Shown here: in pieces, positions 1 to 4,912 of the stretch
How positions within the stretch are numbered: position 1 is the first letter of the stretch
How the letters are laid out: each line of letters begins with the position of its first letter
DNA from: an uncultured Ruaniaceae bacterium
Lineage (GTDB): Bacteria > Actinomycetota > Actinomycetes > Actinomycetales > Beutenbergiaceae
Assembly: GCA_938004115.1 (NCBI GenBank)
Contig: CALKWS010000326.1
Span: 1-5,670, forward strand
Direction: 5' to 3'
Length of the DNA: 5,670 bases
Notes under the pieces: model-generated
What the model saw: only the letters and a program-made list of their open reading frames with translations
Database searches by the model: none
What the model was told of the DNA's origin: nothing
Program-made: the position numbers and the translations under genes

Positions 1-98
1 CGGCGCAGACTGCTCAACAGTTCCGCGCGCCGGTTCCGGCTCGCGACCACGATCGTCACCCGGTCGTCCTCGATGATGCCGCTCGGGCTTTTCGCCAT
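1..98 (-). CDS. Probable family 2 glycosyltransferase, N-terminal fragment
   Basis: Only the first 32 codons are inside the window; the gene runs off the left edge. The ATG at 98 is preceded by an excellent Shine-Dalgarno sequence, GGAGGGAGG (115-107, minus strand), with an 8-nt spacer. After about a dozen residues the protein reads VTIVVASRNRRAELLSSLR. This matches the first beta-strand and nucleotide-binding turn of GT-A fold family 2 glycosyltransferases (consensus roughly V-T/S-V-V-V-P/A-T/S-x-N-R), which transfer sugars from nucleotide-sugar donors. The catalytic DXD region is not visible, so donor and acceptor cannot be guessed. It lies 174 nt downstream of carD on the same strand, but two hairpins in the gap and its own strong ribosome site suggest separate control. 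The family call rests on a short motif. Confidence 0.65.
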   Translation of the reverse strand, partial: MAKSPSGIIEDDRVTIVVASRNRRAELLSSLR

Positions 99-145
99 GA
101 CGAGATCCTCCCTCCGCCGCTCCCAGGATGCTCCGAGGCAGCGAA

Positions 146-164
146 GCCCGCACATCGTGCGGGC
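146..164 (-). terminator. Hairpin between carD and the glycosyltransferase gene
   Basis: GCCCGCAC (146-153) and GTGCGGGC (157-164) form a perfect 8-bp stem with a 3-nt loop. Read on the minus strand it is followed by TTCG but no real T-tract. It could be a second, U-tract-poor terminator behind carD or a structure in the leader of the glycosyltransferase mRNA. The sequence does not decide between these. Confidence 0.35.
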
Positions 165-220
165 GGGGTGCCCGTCGCGGGCGGGGGGTTGGCGGGGGCG
201 AGGTTCGTGCCAGACACGGG

Positions 221-257
221 CGGTCCGCCGCGCCGCCGGTGTGCGCGCGGCGGACCG
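221..257 (-). terminator. 13-bp perfect inverted repeat behind carD, likely terminator
   Basis: CGGTCCGCCGCGC (221-233) is exactly complementary to GCGCGGCGGACCG (245-257), giving a 13-bp GC-rich stem with an 11-nt loop. It begins 15 nt after the carD stop codon. There is no T-run after it, which is common for actinobacterial terminators. Because the stem is symmetrical it could act on either strand; the position favours ending carD transcription. Confidence 0.55.
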
Positions 258-272
258 GTTCGTAGTCCCGGG

Positions 273-794
273 TCAACTGGCCAGGGTGAGGGCGGGCAAC
301 TTCGGCGTGGTGCCCTCCAGGATGGCCGCGTCGACCACGGCCTCGGCCTCTTCCTCATCGATCGACAGCACGATGGCGAGTTCGGTGACCAGCGGCTGGC
401 GTGCGTCGCGCATCAGGTTGCGCTCGCCGAAGGAGATGCCCTTCTCGTTGTCCCGGCGCGTCAGGTCGCGGACCAGACCGGCGATGACGTCGATCCGGCC
501 ACTACGGAAGCGGTCGGTGTTGGCCTTGATCCGGCGGGACCAGTTGGAGGCCTCCTCCTCGCTCGGCCCGGTGAGGATGTCGAAGATCTCCCGCGCCTGC
601 TCCGGGGTCAGCACCGGCCGCAGACCGGTCTCCTCGGCGCGGTCCATCGGCACACCCAAAGTGAGATCGGTGCCGCGCACCTGCAGTTTCAGGTACTTGG
701 TGCGCTCACCCTTCAGCGTGCGTGTGGTGATCTTGGTGATGGTGGTCGGTCCGTGGTGCGGGTGGACGACGACCTGACCCTTGGTGAAATCCAA
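273..794 (-). CDS. carD: CarD-family RNA polymerase-binding transcription regulator
   Basis: This 173-aa protein matches CarD, which binds the RNA polymerase beta subunit and stabilises the open promoter complex. Residues 1-55 form the Tudor-like polymerase-interaction domain (MDFTKGQVVVHPHHGP, then TRTLKGE). Residues 60-160 form the helical DNA-binding domain, with NWSRR (Trp85) and LVRDLTRRDNEKGISFGER. Against the Mycobacterium tuberculosis CarD sequence as I remember it, an ungapped alignment keeps R25 and W85 but puts Gly at R47, a residue implicated in polymerase contact. The start is TTG at 794: it aligns with the family N-terminus and has GAAGGG 8 nt upstream. A longer open frame reaches 956 but its translation is unlike CarD. 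Canonical actinobacterial carD usually lies next to ispD/ispF; here the neighbour is a glycosyltransferase, so this may be a second paralogue. Family assignment is firm; paralogue status is inferred. Confidence 0.93.
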   Translation of the reverse strand: MDFTKGQVVVHPHHGPTTITKITTRTLKGERTKYLKLQVRGTDLTLGVPMDRAEETGLRPVLTPEQAREIFDILTGPSEEEASNWSRRIKANTDRFRSGRIDVIAGLVRDLTRRDNEKGISFGERNLMRDARQPLVTELAIVLSIDEEEAEAVVDAAILEGTTPKLPALTLAS

Positions 795-802
795 TTGCGT
801 GA

Positions 803-808
803 CCCTTC
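803..808 (-). promoter_or_regulatory. Ribosome binding site that sets the TTG start of carD
   Basis: On the minus strand GAAGGG lies at 808-803, 8 nt before the TTG at 794-792. No ATG or GTG occurs at the homologous N-terminus. The nearest in-frame GTG upstream would add eight residues (VWRSCRRR plus a few more) that are not part of the family. Confidence 0.7.
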
Positions 809-955
809 GACGACACGAGCGCCACACTCGACCGCTTGGGTCGGGCTCCAGCCCGCCGGCGGTCGTCTCCCGGCCCGCGATACAGCGGGCGATGACACGG
901 CGGAACTCACATCCCCACCGGAGGGATGCGGCGACCACCGCGAGCCAGCCCTTCA

Positions 956-961
956 ATTATG
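956..961 (-). promoter_or_regulatory. Candidate -10 element for carD
   Basis: CATAAT on the minus strand (961-956) lies in the most AT-rich patch upstream of carD and is preceded by TTTTGTGA. At 17 nt spacing the -35 position reads GGTAAG, which is poor, as is common in actinobacterial promoters. If used, the leader would be about 155 nt long and would include the hairpins at 842-928. This is a guess from base composition and a single hexamer. Confidence 0.3.
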
Positions 962-1197
962 TCACAAAATCGCCCTCTCTTACCGTTGGGTTTGTCACGT
1001 TCTGGACGCCAGGCCCTGCACTTCCTTGACACGGGCCCGTTCCTCGGGCACATTTCGCAGTTTTCCCTTAAGGGCGTTCCCTGTTGCGGCAGGTGGTGGA
1101 AGTCAGATTGCCACCGCCGGAGGGCGCGCCCGTAGCCATCGTCCCGCTCCACTGTCTTCATCCGGTGCTCTGTCCTCGCGAGTTCAGCGTGGCGACG

Positions 1198-1971
1198 TCA
1201 AGCGAGCAGGGCCGGTACTTCCTGTATCAGCACCACCGCCCCCATCGCGAGCACGAAGTATCCGAACCCGGTACGGAGCGCGCGCTCGGGAATGAAGCCG
1301 GAGAGTCGGACTCCCACGTGTGCTCCGATAGTCGCGACCGCCGTGAAGGCGAGCACGATCGGCCAGTCGAGTCGGGTCGAGAAGAGGTACCCGGCCAGCC
1401 CTGCCCCCGATTTCATCACGATCACGAGCAGCGATGTGGCCACTGCGGCAACCATGGGCAGCCCGCCGAGCAGATTGAGAGCGGGCACGATCAGGAATCC
1501 ACCTCCGGCGCCGACGAGACCGGTCGCAATCCCTACCAGAATCCCGTCGATCACGAAGCGCAGTACCCGGATCCCTGTGATGTTGCCCGGTTCGCTCTGG
1601 CCCCGGTGACGGCGCCCGCGGATCATCGCGGCTGCCGTCGCGGTCATCATCACCGCGAAGAGCACCATGAGCACACCTCCCGGGATGAAGCCGCCGAGGA
1701 TCCCGCCGAGGAATGCTCCGACCATGCCGGCTGCGCCGAAGATCCCGCCGATCTTCCACCGCACCCGCCCCGCACGCGCGTGGCCGAATGCGCTCACGGC
1801 GCTGGTGACGCCCACGATGAAAAGCGATGCCGCGATCGCCTCACGGGGTTCCATCCCGAGCACATAGGTCAGGATCGGGACGGTCAGGATCGAACCGCCA
1901 CCGCCCAGGAGCCCGAGGGATACGCCGACCACGAGCGCAAGGGCCAGCGCGAGGATGAGGGGGGCGTCCAT
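1198..1971 (-). CDS. TauE/SafE-family sulfite/anion exporter
   Basis: This 257-aa integral membrane protein is of the TauE/SafE (DUF81) family, proposed to export sulfite, sulfoacetate or thiosulfate across the cytoplasmic membrane. The family hallmark is an internal repeat, visible here as two glycine-rich turns: GLLGGGGSILTVPIL at residues 20-34 and GLVGAGGGFLIVPAL at 150-164. Hydrophobic segments before and after each repeat suggest about seven or eight membrane spans. A polar cytoplasmic-type loop (RGRRHRGQSEPGN, residues 118-130) separates the halves. Length is normal for the family. The ATG at 1971 follows the stop of the persulfide dioxygenase gene by 15 nt, with only a weak GGAG-like ribosome site very close to the start, so translation may be coupled. 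Its place behind a CstB-like gene and under a CstR-like regulator suggests it exports the sulfite/thiosulfate made by that enzyme; substrate is inferred from context. Confidence 0.9.
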   Translation of the reverse strand: MDAPLILALALALVVGVSLGLLGGGGSILTVPILTYVLGMEPREAIAASLFIVGVTSAVSAFGHARAGRVRWKIGGIFGAAGMVGAFLGGILGGFIPGGVLMVLFAVMMTATAAAMIRGRRHRGQSEPGNITGIRVLRFVIDGILVGIATGLVGAGGGFLIVPALNLLGGLPMVAAVATSLLVIVMKSGAGLAGYLFSTRLDWPIVLAFTAVATIGAHVGVRLSGFIPERALRTGFGYFVLAMGAVVLIQEVPALLA

Positions 1972-1986
1972 GGCTCCGTCCGGCTG

Positions 1987-3420
1987 CTACGCAACGACCG
2001 GCATATTGCCCGCGACCGCCGCCCACGCCAAGTAACTGCCGTCAAGTTCAGCGACGTCATACCCTTCGCGTCGCAGCGCGCTGGCAACAACGCTGTTGCG
2101 TACTCCGCTCCTGCAGTAGCTCACGATCGTGCCGGCACCCTTGTCAGGCAGCAGGTCCTGGTGCCAGAGCACACGGCCACCCGACAGTTGCTGCGCCCCG
2201 GGCAGATGCCCGTCACGGTACTCGGTCTTGTTGCGCACATCGAGCAGCATGACGCGGTCGAATCCATTGAGTTCCTCGGGGCGCACCCGCTTGGGTGGGA
2301 CAAGTTCTAGACCGTCTAGTGAGGTGATGAAGCCGCGCACGTCGTCGATGCCGACACGCACGAGATGGGCACGGAAGGCTTCGGCATCTTCGCACGAGGC
2401 GGCGAGCAACACCAGCGGGCGATGCTCGGTCTGCGGATCGTAGGCCCATGCGCCGTAACTTGCGGCCTTGGCAACACCCGGGATGTTGAGGGATCCTTCG
2501 ATCGTGCCCTCGTGGACCTGACTGTGGTGGCGGGTGTCGACGAAGACGACGCTGTCTGATTCGAGCGCTGCGGTCAACTCGTCTGCCGTGTACTCGACCA
2601 GTTCGACGGGCTCACCGATCAACTCGGGGCCGTTCTTGTTCTGCATCTTCATCCGCCCGAAATAAGCGTGCGCATCGGGCTGGTCGCTGAGCAGTTCGTC
2701 GATGAAACCCTGTTCGTCATCGTTCTCCAGATGCCTGCCCCACCAGGAGAAGTTGCGCTCGTAACCGACCGTCGACGTCGGGACCGCGCCGAGCGCCTTC
2801 CCGCAGGCCGAACCCGAGCCGTGACCCGGGAGGACCTGCACGTAGTCGGGCAGGGTGAGGAACCGATCGCGGAGACTCGCATAGAGATCCTTCGCGCCCT
2901 GAAAGCGGCTATCGATGCCGCCGGCCGCCTCATCAAGCAGATCCGGACGGCCCACGTCCCCCACGAACACGAAGTCTCCGGTGAGTATGAAGCCGGGCTC
3001 CGCAGACTGCGCGCCGTCGGTGATCAGGAAGGACATGTGCTCGGGGGTGTGTCCCGGAGTGTGCACGGCCTCGATGATGATGTTGCCCAAGCGGATCCGG
3101 TGGCCGTGCTCCATTCGTACCGCGGGACCCGCTGGGCCGCCGTCGAATTCCGATCCGTACGTCCAATGGGGCCCGCCCTCGTCGGAGACGTAGATAGGCG
3201 CTGCAGTGCGTGCTGCGAGTTCGCGCGTGCCGGATAGATAGTCGGCGTGGATGTGGGTTTCGGCCACGCCCGTGATCGTCATCCCGTGCTTGGACGCGAG
3301 ACCCAGGTACACCTCCACGTCACGGCGGGCATCCACGACGATTGCCTCGCCCGTCTCCTGGCAACCGATGAAGTAACTCGCCTGCGCGAGGTCTTCATCA
3401 TAGATTCGTTCTAACAGCAT
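1987..3420 (-). CDS. CstB-like persulfide dioxygenase-rhodanese fusion
   Basis: This 477-aa cytoplasmic protein has a metallo-beta-lactamase domain (1-265), a degenerate rhodanese domain (about 275-370) and an intact rhodanese domain (about 385-475). This is the architecture of Staphylococcus aureus CstB, which oxidises persulfides and makes thiosulfate. By homology with ETHE1-type dioxygenases the iron ligands are H56 (in THIHAD), H124 (HTPGHTPEH) and D149 (LTGDF). The metallo-beta-lactamase motif ends Asp-Tyr (D60-Y61) instead of Asp-His, in line with a mononuclear iron site. C206 lies in SGSACGKALGAVPTSTVGYE, a segment closely shared with CstB. The C-terminal rhodanese has the loop CRSGVR with C436. 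The central domain lacks this loop but holds C343. The ATG at 3420 has GAAGGG 9 nt upstream and matches the CstB N-terminus; the frame is open to 3840 but that extension is not homologous. Codon 3 is TTA, rare in this GC context. No sulfide:quinone reductase or CstA gene lies in the window. Confidence 0.92.
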   Translation of the reverse strand: MLLERIYDEDLAQASYFIGCQETGEAIVVDARRDVEVYLGLASKHGMTITGVAETHIHADYLSGTRELAARTAAPIYVSDEGGPHWTYGSEFDGGPAGPAVRMEHGHRIRLGNIIIEAVHTPGHTPEHMSFLITDGAQSAEPGFILTGDFVFVGDVGRPDLLDEAAGGIDSRFQGAKDLYASLRDRFLTLPDYVQVLPGHGSGSACGKALGAVPTSTVGYERNFSWWGRHLENDDEQGFIDELLSDQPDAHAYFGRMKMQNKNGPELIGEPVELVEYTADELTAALESDSVVFVDTRHHSQVHEGTIEGSLNIPGVAKAASYGAWAYDPQTEHRPLVLLAASCEDAEAFRAHLVRVGIDDVRGFITSLDGLELVPPKRVRPEELNGFDRVMLLDVRNKTEYRDGHLPGAQQLSGGRVLWHQDLLPDKGAGTIVSYCRSGVRNSVVASALRREGYDVAELDGSYLAWAAVAGNMPVVA

Positions 3421-3476
3421 GATGTTGTGCCCTTCTCCACTAACCAGGGATCGTCTGGTCCGGTTGGCGTCAGCGG

Positions 3477-3662
3477 TCACCGGCCGAAAAGCCGGGCAAG
3501 AAATCCGCCCCGCTCCGATCCGACGGCGTCGATCTGCGTCTGAGAGTGCTTGCCGTCGCACCACTCCGATGACGGAACCCGCGCCTTCACCGTGGCCACG
3601 TGCTGGCCGCACCCAGCCCAGGTGGTCTTCTGACAGGTCCGGCACCTCACCGGTCGACACAT
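3477..3662 (-). CDS. Small Cys-rich protein heading the sulfur operon
   Basis: This 61-aa protein begins MCRPVRCRTCQKTTWAGCGQ and ends in a basic-hydrophobic tail, GGFLARLFGR. It has Cys at 2, 7, 10, 18 and 35 and His at 21 and 39. The CxxC...CGxH arrangement looks like a small zinc-ribbon or other metal/thiol site. I recognise the N-terminal pattern C-[KR]-x-C-x-K-T-T-W-x-G-C-G-x-H-V from short uncharacterised actinobacterial proteins, but know no function. It is first in the cluster: the ATG at 3662 has a strong GAGAGGAG ribosome site 6 nt away, the gene lies directly under the operators, and it ends 56 nt before the persulfide dioxygenase start. Position and cysteine content make a role in sulfane-sulfur handling or metal delivery possible; this is inference. 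The residue after the second CxxC Cys is Gln here where related proteins I recall have Gly. Confidence 0.82.
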   Translation of the reverse strand: MCRPVRCRTCQKTTWAGCGQHVATVKARVPSSEWCDGKHSQTQIDAVGSERGGFLARLFGR

Positions 3663-3683
3663 AGCAACTCCTCTCGCAGAATC

Positions 3684-3712
3684 TTGATACCCATGGGGGT
3701 ATACGGCACGAT
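3684..3712 (+). promoter_or_regulatory. Candidate promoter of the CstR-like regulator
   Basis: On the plus strand TTGATA (3684-3689) is followed after 17 nt by CACGAT (3707-3712), a weak -10. Operator 1 lies from the end of the -35 into the spacer, and operator 2 starts at the -10, consistent with autorepression. An alternative -10, TACTTT at 3724-3729, has no good -35 partner. Confidence 0.35.
3687..3702. promoter_or_regulatory. CsoR/CstR-type operator 1
   Basis: ATACCCATGGGGGTAT has outer arms ATACCC and GGGTAT that are perfect reverse complements around a 4-nt centre. This closely resembles the G/C-tract operators (TACCC...GGGTA with AT flanks) bound by tetrameric CsoR and CstR repressors. 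It ends 25 nt upstream of the start codon of the small Cys-rich protein, close to the likely transcription start of the minus-strand operon. Confidence 0.8.
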
Positions 3713-3738
3713 ACCCTGGGGGGTACTTTCGATGTCAA
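3708..3738 (-). promoter_or_regulatory. Candidate promoter of the sulfur operon
   Basis: On the minus strand a perfect -35 hexamer TTGACA (3738-3733) is followed after 19 nt by TATCGT (3713-3708), which fits the actinobacterial TAnnnT -10. Operator 2 fills most of the spacer and the edge of the -10, and operator 1 covers the expected start of transcription, so a bound repressor would exclude RNA polymerase. The 19-nt spacing is longer than the usual 17. Confidence 0.5.
3711..3726. promoter_or_regulatory. CsoR/CstR-type operator 2
   Basis: ATACCCTGGGGGGTAC is a second copy of the same site, with TACCC/GGGTA arms intact and one mismatch at the outermost position. Its centre is 24 bp from that of operator 1. 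It ends 34 nt upstream of the regulator's ATG. Two sites in a 98-bp divergent gap suggest co-operative repression of both transcripts. Confidence 0.78.
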
Positions 3739-3760
3739 ACTCGTCCCAGAGGGAGTCGTC

Positions 3761-4057
3761 ATGGGAGTGGAGAATCCAGGAGCCACCGCAGCCGTCGAGC
3801 ACGATCCGGAGGCGAAACGCAAGATCGTCAACCGACTCAAGCGCGCTCACGGGCAGTTGGCGGCCGTCATCGGCGCCGTCGAATCCGACGCGCACTGCCG
3901 CGACGTGGTGCAGCAGTTGGCTGCCGTCTCGAAAGCTCTTGATCGCGCCGGATTCCTCGTCATCTCCTCCTCGCTCAGAGAGTGCCTTGCGAATCCGAAC
4001 TCAGATGGAGCAGCACAGCCGGATGAACTTGAGAAACTGTTTCTATCGCTCGCCTGA
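3761..4057 (+). CDS. CsoR/CstR-family (DUF156) repressor, probable persulfide sensor
   Basis: This 98-aa all-helical DUF156 regulator matches CsoR-family tetramers that repress through G/C-tract operators. Residues 14-45 carry the typical helix 1 (KRKIVNRLKRAHGQLAAVIG). Thiol residues C46 (in HCRDVVQQL) and C75 (in SLRECL) sit 29 apart, as do the two Cys ligands of Mycobacterium tuberculosis CsoR (C36, C65). The residue 25 after C46, which is the Cu(I)-binding His61 in CsoR, is Ser71 here. Loss of that His with both Cys retained is the pattern of CstR-type sensors, which form sulfur-bridged Cys pairs with persulfides. The ATG at 3761 has AGAGGGAG 6 nt upstream. It is divergent from the CstB-like/TauE cluster, with two operators between, so it most likely controls that cluster and itself. 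Copper sensing is not excluded but is unlikely. Confidence 0.92.
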   Translation: MGVENPGATAAVEHDPEAKRKIVNRLKRAHGQLAAVIGAVESDAHCRDVVQQLAAVSKALDRAGFLVISSSLRECLANPNSDGAAQPDELEKLFLSLA

Positions 4058-4284
4058 GGTTGTGCGTCCCTTACGGCCACCACGAGGGGCCTGAAGGTCT
4101 TCACGGGCTCCCGTCATTGCTACTGGGGTGCGAGCCGATTTACTGGAGTCGATAGGAACGTTGACCCCACCTCTGTCAGGTTTGCTGACCGAGTCCGCGA
4201 CGCGAAACGGGGTTTTTCGAGCGCCCGCTAAATCCTGCAAAGAATGCGTTGCGATTTCGTGACTCTTGGAGAAACGATAGAAAT

Positions 4285-4288
4285 GAGG
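4285..4288 (+). promoter_or_regulatory. Ribosome binding site that sets the start of the SRPBCC gene
   Basis: GAGG at 4285-4288, within GAGGAAGG, lies 6 nt before the ATG at 4295. The in-frame ATGs at 4244 and 4283 have no well-spaced purine tract, and the 4283 ATG overlaps the ribosome site itself. Confidence 0.6.
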
Positions 4289-4294
4289 AAGGAT

Positions 4295-4756
4295 ATGAGT
4301 AGATTCCGGGTGAGAGTTGAGCGGTTCATCCCTGCGCATCCCCAGCGACTCTTCGATATTGTCGCAGATCCACGCCAGCACCCGAGCATAGACGGGTCAG
4401 GGACAGTGAAAACCGTCGACTCAACCGCGCCCGCCAAACTCTCCTTGGGCAGCACATTCTCAATCGGCATGAAACTCGGCGCCAAGTACGACATGGTCAA
4501 CACTGTCATCGAGTACGAAGAAGGCCGTCGCATTGCGTGGACGCCCAACGGCGACTACGTGTGGCGGTACACATTCACGCCAGTCGAGGGGGGCACGCTC
4601 GTTGCAGAGGAGTGGGACGCACGTAAGTCGAGGCGTCGATTTTTCATGGGACTCCTCGGGTTTCCGCGCCGCAATCGCCGCGGGATCGAGCAAACATTAG
4701 AAAAGTTGCACAGTCTCTCATCGGATCCTCACGCAGGAATGAAATCCGGCAAATAG
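4295..4756 (+). CDS. SRPBCC-fold (START-like) protein
   Basis: This 153-aa protein has the SRPBCC/polyketide-cyclase-like helix-grip fold, a hydrophobic ligand-binding cavity found in many unrelated roles. The N-terminal strand and helix read RVRVERFIPAHPQRLFDIVADPRQHP, followed by SIDGSG, a pattern frequent in actinobacterial members. Later come the strands VIEYEEGRRIAWT (71-83) and YVWRYTFTPVEGGTLVAEEW (88-107), and a C-terminal amphipathic helix near 125-142. No catalytic residue set or ligand can be assigned. I chose the ATG at 4295 because of its ribosome site and because the family homology begins right after it; ATGs at 4283 and 4244 would add 4 or 17 residues. The gene and the 237-nt gap before it are visibly less GC-rich than the neighbours, and codon 135 is TTA. 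It is co-directional with the CstR-like gene, but the gap argues against one operon. Confidence 0.82.
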   Translation: MSRFRVRVERFIPAHPQRLFDIVADPRQHPSIDGSGTVKTVDSTAPAKLSLGSTFSIGMKLGAKYDMVNTVIEYEEGRRIAWTPNGDYVWRYTFTPVEGGTLVAEEWDARKSRRRFFMGLLGFPRRNRRGIEQTLEKLHSLSSDPHAGMKSGK

Positions 4757-4912
4757 AACGGTGCCTTTTTGTTCAGCGCTGACGCTCCGAACCCCCGGGA
4801 AGGGTCAGCCGCCGCTGGCCCAACCGACCAGCCTGTTTCACGAACCAGCCCCCTCGCCGACATGGGTCCTCTCACACGAGCACGGCGCCCACCTTGCATG
4901 GGTGGATCCAGG

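Larger units (their letters stand above)
795..1197. other. Gene-free stretch between tauE and carD, with probable carD leader
   Basis: No open frame here has plausible codon use or recognisable sequence on either strand. Read toward carD (minus), three hairpins can be drawn: 910-915 with 923-928 (CATCCC/GGGATG), 873-878 with 885-890 (GCCCGC/GCGGGC), and 842-847 with 850-855 (very tight loop). Upstream of them is an AT-richer patch around 950-1000 with CATAAT on the minus strand. Farther up are three perfect 10-bp palindromes: ACGGGCCCGT (1031-1040), CCCTTAAGGG (1065-1074) and GGGCGCGCCC (1122-1131). No T-tailed terminator is visible behind the tauE stop. Short GC palindromes are easily met by chance in DNA of this composition. 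Confidence 0.6.

Noticed and set aside
1026..1054. Plus-strand TTGACA (1026-1031) with CACATT 17 nt downstream
   Set aside because: The -35 is perfect but the -10 is weak and no plus-strand gene follows for more than 2.5 kb. An antisense transcript into tauE cannot be argued from this alone.
907..1161. 84-codon minus-strand open frame upstream of carD
   Set aside because: No plausible ribosome site, no recognisable sequence and mixed third-position composition. It runs through the likely promoter patch.
168..1295. Plus-strand open frame of 375 codons spanning the carD region
   Set aside because: It crosses the carD gene antisense, the terminator and the gap, and its sequence is low-complexity with no domain. 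carD on the minus strand explains the coding signal.
1084..2310. Long plus-strand open frame of 408 codons opposite tauE and the end of the CstB-like gene
   Set aside because: Its translation is rich in His, Arg, Glu and Asp with no recognisable domain, as expected for the antisense of GC-rich genes. The minus-strand frames there encode clear TauE and rhodanese families.
3421..3840. N-terminal extension of the CstB-like gene to 3840
   Set aside because: The added residues have no homology, overlap the small Cys-rich gene and cross both operators into the regulator. The ATG at 3420 has a good ribosome site and fits the family N-terminus.
4748..4770. GGCA/TGCC stem followed by five T at the end of the SRPBCC gene
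   Set aside because: The stem is only 4 bp with a 10-nt loop and overlaps the stop codon, so it is too weak to call a terminator.
4772..4781. Perfect palindrome TCAGCGCTGA in the convergent gap
   Set aside because: A single isolated 10-bp palindrome with no partner or nearby promoter; no basis for a function.
4889..4905. CCACC/GGTGG hairpin just after the MATE stop codon
   Set aside because: A 5-bp stem without a T-tract is within chance for this base composition.
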